Of a stretch of 64,000 nt of DNA, positions 57,607 to 64,000 are shown one piece after another. Position numbers and translations under genes: made by a program. This DNA comes from Telopea speciosissima (lineage: Eukaryota; Streptophyta; Magnoliopsida; Proteales; Proteaceae): positions 62,001 to 126,000 of the forward strand of contig NW_025317371.1 in the NCBI RefSeq assembly GCF_018873765.1. The letters run 5' to 3'. How positions within the stretch are numbered: the first letter of the stretch is position 1; each line of letters begins with the position of its first letter. The notes beneath the pieces were generated by a model. It was not told the origin of the DNA and made no database searches. It saw only the letters and a program-made list of their open reading frames with translations.

Positions 57607-58125
57607 ATGGCAAGAATGGTGTTCTTCTTCTTCTTCTTCTTCACCTTTGCAAGTATTATTCCGGTACTTCTCGCGTCTAGGGACATAGAAGCGCCGTCAC
57701 CATCTGATGAAGATATTGAAGATTACACATTGGAGGGGTTTGGTGAACCTGCAGAATCACCGGAAGATGATTATGAAGTACCAGAGGAATATGTTGCACC
57801 GGCACCGGCACCGGTATCGGAGGAGGCTGAGACAGAGATTCCACCAGAACCTCAACCAGGTTTTTATGATTATGTGAAGAATTGCGTGAAAGTCATACCT
57901 GAGAAATGTGGTCAACCGATCGTTGATGCCATTTATAAGAATAGTCCACTTGATGGATATTGCTGCCACAAGGTTGTAGAAATGGGGAAAGATTGCCATT
58001 TGGCTTTAGTGAAGGTGATCGAATTGGTCGATAAGAATGAATCCCATGTAGAAGAAATTTCTCAAAGGGGATTACAGGTCTGGAACCATTGTGTTTCATT
58101 AGTGTCACCTTCCCCTTCTCCTTAG
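57607..58125 (+). CDS. ECA1-like / prolamin-like secreted cysteine-rich protein
   Basis: A complete single-exon ORF of 172 residues. Residues 1-24 form a signal peptide with a run of seven phenylalanines (MARMVFFFFFFFTFASIIPV), encoded by a TTC repeat. Residues 25-90 are acidic and proline-rich, including APAPAPVSEEAETEIPPEPQ. Residues about 92-165 form a six-cysteine domain, NCVKVIPEKC ... GYCCHKVVEMGKDC ... WNHC, with the C..C..CC..C..C spacing of the prolamin-like (ECA1 gametogenesis-related, PF05617) family. Members are small secreted proteins, many expressed in the egg cell, embryo sac or reproductive tissue; the exact role here is unknown. Start choice is supported by the signal peptide and the upstream TATA-like site. 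No frame damage is visible. The acidic linker is longer than in many relatives. It is probably the only intact host gene in the window. Confidence 0.85.
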   Translation: MARMVFFFFFFFTFASIIPVLLASRDIEAPSPSDEDIEDYTLEGFGEPAESPEDDYEVPEEYVAPAPAPVSEEAETEIPPEPQPGFYDYVKNCVKVIPEKCGQPIVDAIYKNSPLDGYCCHKVVEMGKDCHLALVKVIELVDKNESHVEEISQRGLQVWNHCVSLVSPSPSP

Positions 58126-58227
58126 AAGAGAGAGATTGAGAGTGAGTAATATAATTATATTTCGAGCCCCACATCAATGTATAATTATTTTTTCGGTGTA
58201 GAATGGAAAATAATATTTTATTATAAA

Positions 58228-59047
<820 letters not shown>

Positions 59048-59588
59048 AATCTGATATCACCATCATTGTTCAAAAAAAAAAATTTCAGTTTCGAAGTACC
59101 TTTTTTTTTTTTCATTTTAATCTTATTTTGTATCAAATCTGGGATTTGTCCATGATGAAGAAATCTATTGTATCTAATCAATGAAATTGATCATCCTTTT
59201 CTTTACTGAAAAAAAAAATGATCACCATTTTGTTCGATATTTTTTGCCATCTCTCTCGATTAAATTGGTAAGTCGGTCACAACCAATTCCGATTTAAATT
59301 GGTCAATTCCTAGATCCAATTCCCGATTCTTGAAACTGCGTTCCCAATTCTATGATTCACACCACAAAGCTAAGGACTTGAAGAAGTCCATGTTCAAATC
59401 CCTAGCTTTCAGAAATTGAAAGTTGAAGAAGCAAGTTGCAGAAGAGGGGAGAATACGGGCAGGAGGGAAAGGGCATGAGGATGGGCAAAATTCCATCACA
59501 CATGAAACCCTTACTGTCTTGGCCAGAGTTAAGAGAGATTGGGGGAGCCGTAAGTTGCAGAAGAGGTGAGGAGAACGTGTTTAAAAAA

Positions 59589-59831
59589 TGGAGTTGCAGG
59601 AAAAAAAAAACAAAAGGAAGTTGTTTCGTTTATTTTTTTTAATCATGTTGATAAACACTAGTCTTTTACACATATTTGAAAAAGTTTGAACAAGTAACTA
59701 AAAGGTAACCGGATAGGAGAAGTCTCTACCATTACTTTAATGTTGGACGGTTCAGATTAAAACACTTTAATCTGACGGTTAGTAAAAATCAGTGTAAAAG
59801 ATTCCTTTTATACACGACCGTGCATGAAAAT
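59589..59831 (-). repeat. Right long inverted repeat
   Basis: Partner of 58228-58509. The inner edge is tggagttgcagg and the outer edge is near catgaaaat. Confidence 0.85.
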
Positions 59832-60720
59832 CGTCCCCTTTTTATATGGCTAAAATATTCAGGAGAGAAAGTTTACGAAGACTAAAGACTACGATTGGTT
59901 GCTAAGGAAATTAAAGTGAAGTGAAGTGAAAATTTTTAAACCGAAAAAGAAACTTTTGTAATAATTATCTCATGTGATTATATAAATTAGGGGTGCCAAT
60001 TCTAGGCCCAGGCAAACAGAACTGATCAAGCTCGCCTGGCTAAAGCCTGATATGTTTAGTAACCGGGTGGTCCCCATATGGGGTCTTAGTCTATCAACCG
60101 ACCAACCAAATGCTACCCCAACCTAGCGCGACCGAGCCTAGCCCTACCTACTTGCTAGTTTTGAAACCTTGTGAACTGAATATTTATAAATTTTAGTGGC
60201 GTGTTTAGTTTTTGGATGATCGATCAGGTTTTAACTTAATATGCATCATGAAAATTTTCAGCTCTTGGTCGATGGAATAGGTTATTAATACACACATATA
60301 GGTTATAATATGGTCTCACTCTCATATCAAAACTGATGCAGTAGCTTGATCCCACAAGACATTGGACTTTGATTGATATCTGCATGAGTAAGCCCACAAG
60401 ACATTGGACTTTGATTGATATCTTGATTAACTTATTTACCCATATTTTTAGGACCACATGATTAGGATTTTTTTTAACTGTTGATAAAAAACTAATAAAC
60501 CTAAGAAGCGAGGAAGAAAAATATAAATCACTTATTCTATTATTCTTAATCTGTTAAGGCTCGTTTAGAGTTAAACATGCCCACAGACCGAATAAGGCCC
60601 GATTATAGCCCGACCAAGCCCGACCCAAATACTTAAACGGGCGATCACGGTGCAGGCTTTAAGCACCGTGAGGCCCGAATAGGCCCAACTGTGCCTGACC
60701 AATTGAAACCCTTTGTATAA
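59832..60720. mobile_element. Possible degraded hAT-like segment
   Basis: gggtgccaattctaggccc at 59992 and gcccgattatagcccgacca ... cccaactgtgcctgacc at 60597-60700 resemble the GC-rich ends of the hAT MITEs above. No clean termini or target duplication were found. A 30-base phrase, cacaagacattggactttga followed by ttgatatct, is repeated at 60352 and 60392. Confidence 0.3.
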
Positions 60721-61746
60721 ACTATTTAAATTTCTTACCATATTTTATAATGATACATTTTACATATAATATTTTTATTTTATATTTTAAACCAAAGGGA
60801 AATGGATGCAAAGTAATATAGTAACATGGGGTAATGATTACAAAAGTATCGTTTTTAGGTTTACAAATTTCACTTCCCTTCCCTTTAATTCGCCTTGCAA
60901 CCAACAAATCCAAAGGGATTATACATTTCTGGATTTTTTTTTCGCAAACAAATTTTAAGTGCAAGTTGACCGTAAAATTTTCCCTCACAAAAATTTCAAT
61001 ATCTTGAGGAACCCTTTTGTTGCCTTGGATAAAACAAATGTATTGCGTTTGTATCTGTTGGAACCTCAACATATGGTTCTCACAACCATATGATAAGGGC
61101 TGCATAATACAAATTTGGTTATAATGATGTTTATGTATTTATTTTAAAATGATTTTACGATGTAAAAGAAATGGTTGAAAAATCATACAATGTTATTTTA
61201 CATCATATTTTACCTTTTGCAAACAAATATTGGAGAATTTTTTAAAATGAAATTTTTATTTACATGTAAAATTTGACAAGTGAAAGATTTACATGTAATG
61301 TTTTTCATCAAAATAATGGCATATCGGTGAAAAGACTCCAGAAAAAAAATGAACACATTTTGGAAGAATCTCAGTTAATTTGGGAGATTATTAGCTATTT
61401 AAAGAAGGGAGAAATATTAAAATTTAGAACAAAGTAGCTTTGTTGGGATAGCAATCTCATGGAAAACTGAAAGGAATGGTCTTACTTTTGCAAAGAAAAG
61501 GGTTTCCTCTATGGGCTTATTGCATTTGCCCCTTTTGTGGTGTGTGTAAAGAATCAAATTTAGAACAAAGTAGCTTTGTTGGCATGGCTATACCATGGCC
61601 TTTAAGTAAATATTGTTATACAAAGCATATACTGTAAGACTAATAAGATATACAGAGATAGAAAAATACCTGTAATTGCACAACAGTTGTAGAGAGAAAC
61701 GAACCAGAAAGATACAAGCACGAACAAATTGAGTTGAGTCGTATTT
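60721..61746. other. Intergenic, AT-rich
   Basis: No gene was recognised. The phrase atttagaacaaagtagcttt is present twice (61418 and 61557), suggesting a small local duplication. Confidence 0.4.
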
Positions 61747-63836
61747 GAATCTTTGTATTATGCTAATTGCAAATTAGAAGTTTCAAAGGTTGCAATAGAA
61801 AAAGAAGTTACTTGTTTACATACAAAAGCAGAAGAATTTAATGCATATATTTTTTTTTTGGCAAGAAATAAATGCATATATTGCTACCTTGGAAAAGGAA
61901 AACGAAGACTTGACCTCTACATTGTATACATTTTGGGAAACATCCCAAAAAGGACCTCAAAATAAAGGTAGTCTTGGCTATGAAGAAATACAACTTCTTC
62001 AAGTTAAAGGGAAAGAAAAAGGTTGTTGAAATTCAAAGAACAATTAAAGGTCAAACTTCAACCTCTTATAAGAGAATGTTTTTCCAAACCAGATTTAAAC
62101 TAACACAGTTCTATTTTATTCCATCTTGACCCCGATTTGTATTCGGTTTGGGCAATGTTTTTGGTGTTTGGGTAAACTTTCTACATCTTTACAACAATAG
62201 AACCCCTTGTTTGTTAGTCATAATCCACTAAACATTTTTTAAACATTAAAATGGAATAAAGTTTATCATCCACATTAATTATTCGATTTGAAAATGGGTA
62301 ATTCAATTTGGTTTGGCGATTTCAATCATTAAACTGAACCAATGAAAGATTTCAGATTTTGAAATCAAAACTGAACCGATATAATTTGGATTGGTTCGAT
62401 TCAATTTTAAACGGTCGGTTTCAATTTTAAATGACACCCTTAAGTGTTTCATTGGTCCAATGGTTAGGCAATTGATTAGATAAAAAGCCTCTCCAATTCT
62501 TGGATCAAGCAGTGCGGTGCAGTGCTGGTCTAGGAGAATGACATATGGCATTTTCTGATCGTGCGACTCAAGTTAAAATGACCCATTAATTTCAAGTGAT
62601 GCCCATATTATATCCCGATATTCTCAGATGACCCGCCCGCTTTGAATCCAAAAAATCCACCAAATCCCAAATCAGCAGAGAAGAAGAATGGAGAGGGCCA
62701 GTAGAGAGTTCAGAGTCAAGAGTCAAGTCCACGATGGCCGTTGGAATGGTGTACGAATCGAAGAGTTGGTGATTCGCTGGACGAAGGTCTCGTTCGACGG
62801 TCACGTTGCCAGCGTTGCTACAAATCCAGCGTCAAGCTCGCCCTCCGTTTCTTTTTCTTCTTTTATTCTGTTTTCCTTTATTTGGGTCTGTAATGTAACT
62901 TTCCCATCCTCCTGATTCGGTTCATCTCTGCTTTGCTCTCTGAGCCATCGATCTGCATCATAAGCTCTCGCCAATTTTCGAAAATCCAGCCATCTCTTCA
63001 GGTATTCTTCCCCCTGAAACTCCTTTATAGCTTAATTTCTTGTTTCTCTTATTCTATTTTTATGGTTATTTTGTTCATTTCTGATCTGCACCATCCTCCG
63101 TTCCCCCATTTTTATTTTTGCTTTGTTCATCGCATCGTACTCGTTATGACCAACCTTCGCCAGAAATCCATCCATCTGAAGTGACCATCCCTGGTTCTCT
63201 TCTTCCTGTGGAAGCTGCCTGCCTTTGCCTGAAAACCCAAATGCAGGGAGAAGAATAGGGGAAAATGGAGAAGAGATGGTTTGCAAGTTAGGGTTTAGAT
63301 GAGAAATGGGAATAGGCATGGTGATGGATTCAGTTAGATGGTGTTTTAAAAGAAAGTAGAAGAAGAAGAAGGGAAGGAGAAGAAGGTGGGACGGCCATGA
63401 AGGTTTCCTGGAGAAGAAAAGGACAACAACATAGAGTGTTTGTCATCATCGTTTGGGGATTCAAATCGGACGGGTCAACCTCAGATCCGGATGTAATACG
63501 AGTTTCACTTGCACTTAATGGGTCTCTTTAACATCAGCCGCATGATCCAAAAATGCCATGTGTCACTCTCATGGTTTGAGGTATCGGTATCAGTATCACC
63601 TGTGTACGTACTGGTTTTGCTACTCATCGATACCAATACCGTATCGATACTGTATCGGTATTTTAAAAGAGAATCAGGGGCAAAGTTGTCCGATATAGCC
63701 GATCCAGGCCAATACCATATGGGTTTCGTATCGATTTTATCTAGAGATGTAAACGGATATTCTAAAGGTATCATTGCACCATATTCGATCTAAGAATTGG
63801 AGAGGTTTGTATCCCAATTGATTTGAGTTTTGCCAA
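61747..63836 (+). repeat. Segmental duplication, copy B (uninterrupted)
   Basis: Continuous counterpart of the three pieces of copy A. It starts in the same gag coiled-coil sequence (YYANCKLEVSKVAIEKEVTC), passes the empty solo-LTR site at about 62095 and the empty LINE site at about 62875, and ends near cccaattgatttgag. It lacks a stretch present in copy A (about 50906-50945). In place of the end of copy A's gataccgat block it has agatgtaaacggatatt (about 63744), which resembles a hAT end. Confidence 0.93.
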
Positions 63837-64000
63837 AATCCGAATAAACCTATTAAAAACTAATCGGATACGAATATGATAATCCCCTTATTCGACCGAT
63901 TATTATCCGATTCGTTTAGCAATCCCGACGGTAATAAAATATCTGAAACATATCTTTGTCTCTGTTTATCTTTTTAAGTTACCTTATTGGTATTTGAAAC
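63837..64000. other. Window end, nothing firm
   Basis: taatcggatacgaatatgat and cgaccgattattatccgatt are complementary-style cggata words like the interior of the hAT MITE at 56609, so a similar element may begin here and run off the window. Confidence 0.3.

Overview
This window is plant nuclear DNA from the repeat-rich, gene-poor part of a flowering-plant genome. The evidence is the dense nesting of plant-type Ty1/copia LTR elements primed by initiator-Met tRNA, L1-type LINEs, hAT MITEs, a CACTA-like end and a long-inverted-repeat (Mutator-like) element. Plant-only gene families also occur: an ECA1/prolamin-like secreted protein, DUF4220/DUF594 and plant-type serine acetyltransferase. I cannot name the species; nothing looks grass-specific. 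Only one protein-coding gene looks intact, the ECA1-like gene at 57607-58125. Almost everything else is transposon sequence or broken gene copies.

Layout. 1-3.1 kb: two inverted-repeat-bounded segments, the first carrying a broken serine O-acetyltransferase copy. 3.5-5.5 kb: two copia polyprotein relics in opposite orientations. 6.4-14.1 kb: a host region holding a CACTA-like element, itself hit by a complete copia element (7322-12655, 5-bp target duplication actgc) and by a hAT MITE (12691-13202, 8-bp duplication). 14.7-20.05 kb: a decayed minus-strand LINE. 20.1-21.4 kb: a tandemly amplified piece of a CCCH zinc-finger gene. 24.5-26.8 kb: a plus-strand LINE tail interrupted by other repeats. 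27.07-32.8 kb: a DUF4220/DUF594 pseudogene cut in two by a 3.9-kb copia element. 33.9-41.5 kb: a gag-only LTR retrotransposon with 2.5-kb LTRs and a perfect 5-bp target duplication. 42.7-47.1 kb: LINE and LTR remnants. 47.6-56.5 kb and 61.75-63.84 kb: the two copies of a dispersed direct duplication. The first copy gained a 2.7-kb solo LTR and a 4.0-kb LINE; the second still has both sites empty. 56.6-60 kb: a hAT MITE, the intact ECA1-like gene and a histone H3 pseudogene between long inverted repeats.

How the parts relate. The window reads as a record of successive insertions. Some can be ordered: CACTA-like element before copia and hAT; segmental duplication before solo LTR and LINE; DUF4220/DUF594 gene before its copia. 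Three cases show host gene sequence copied, carried or amplified by repeats: serine acetyltransferase, histone H3 and CCCH exons. No operon-like or defence-type system was seen. The features most worth follow-up are the histone H3 copy inside long inverted repeats, the serine acetyltransferase capture, the gag-only LTR element and the paired empty and filled insertion sites. Coordinates of LTR ends, target duplications and the intact gene are read base by base; limits of degenerate relics are approximate.
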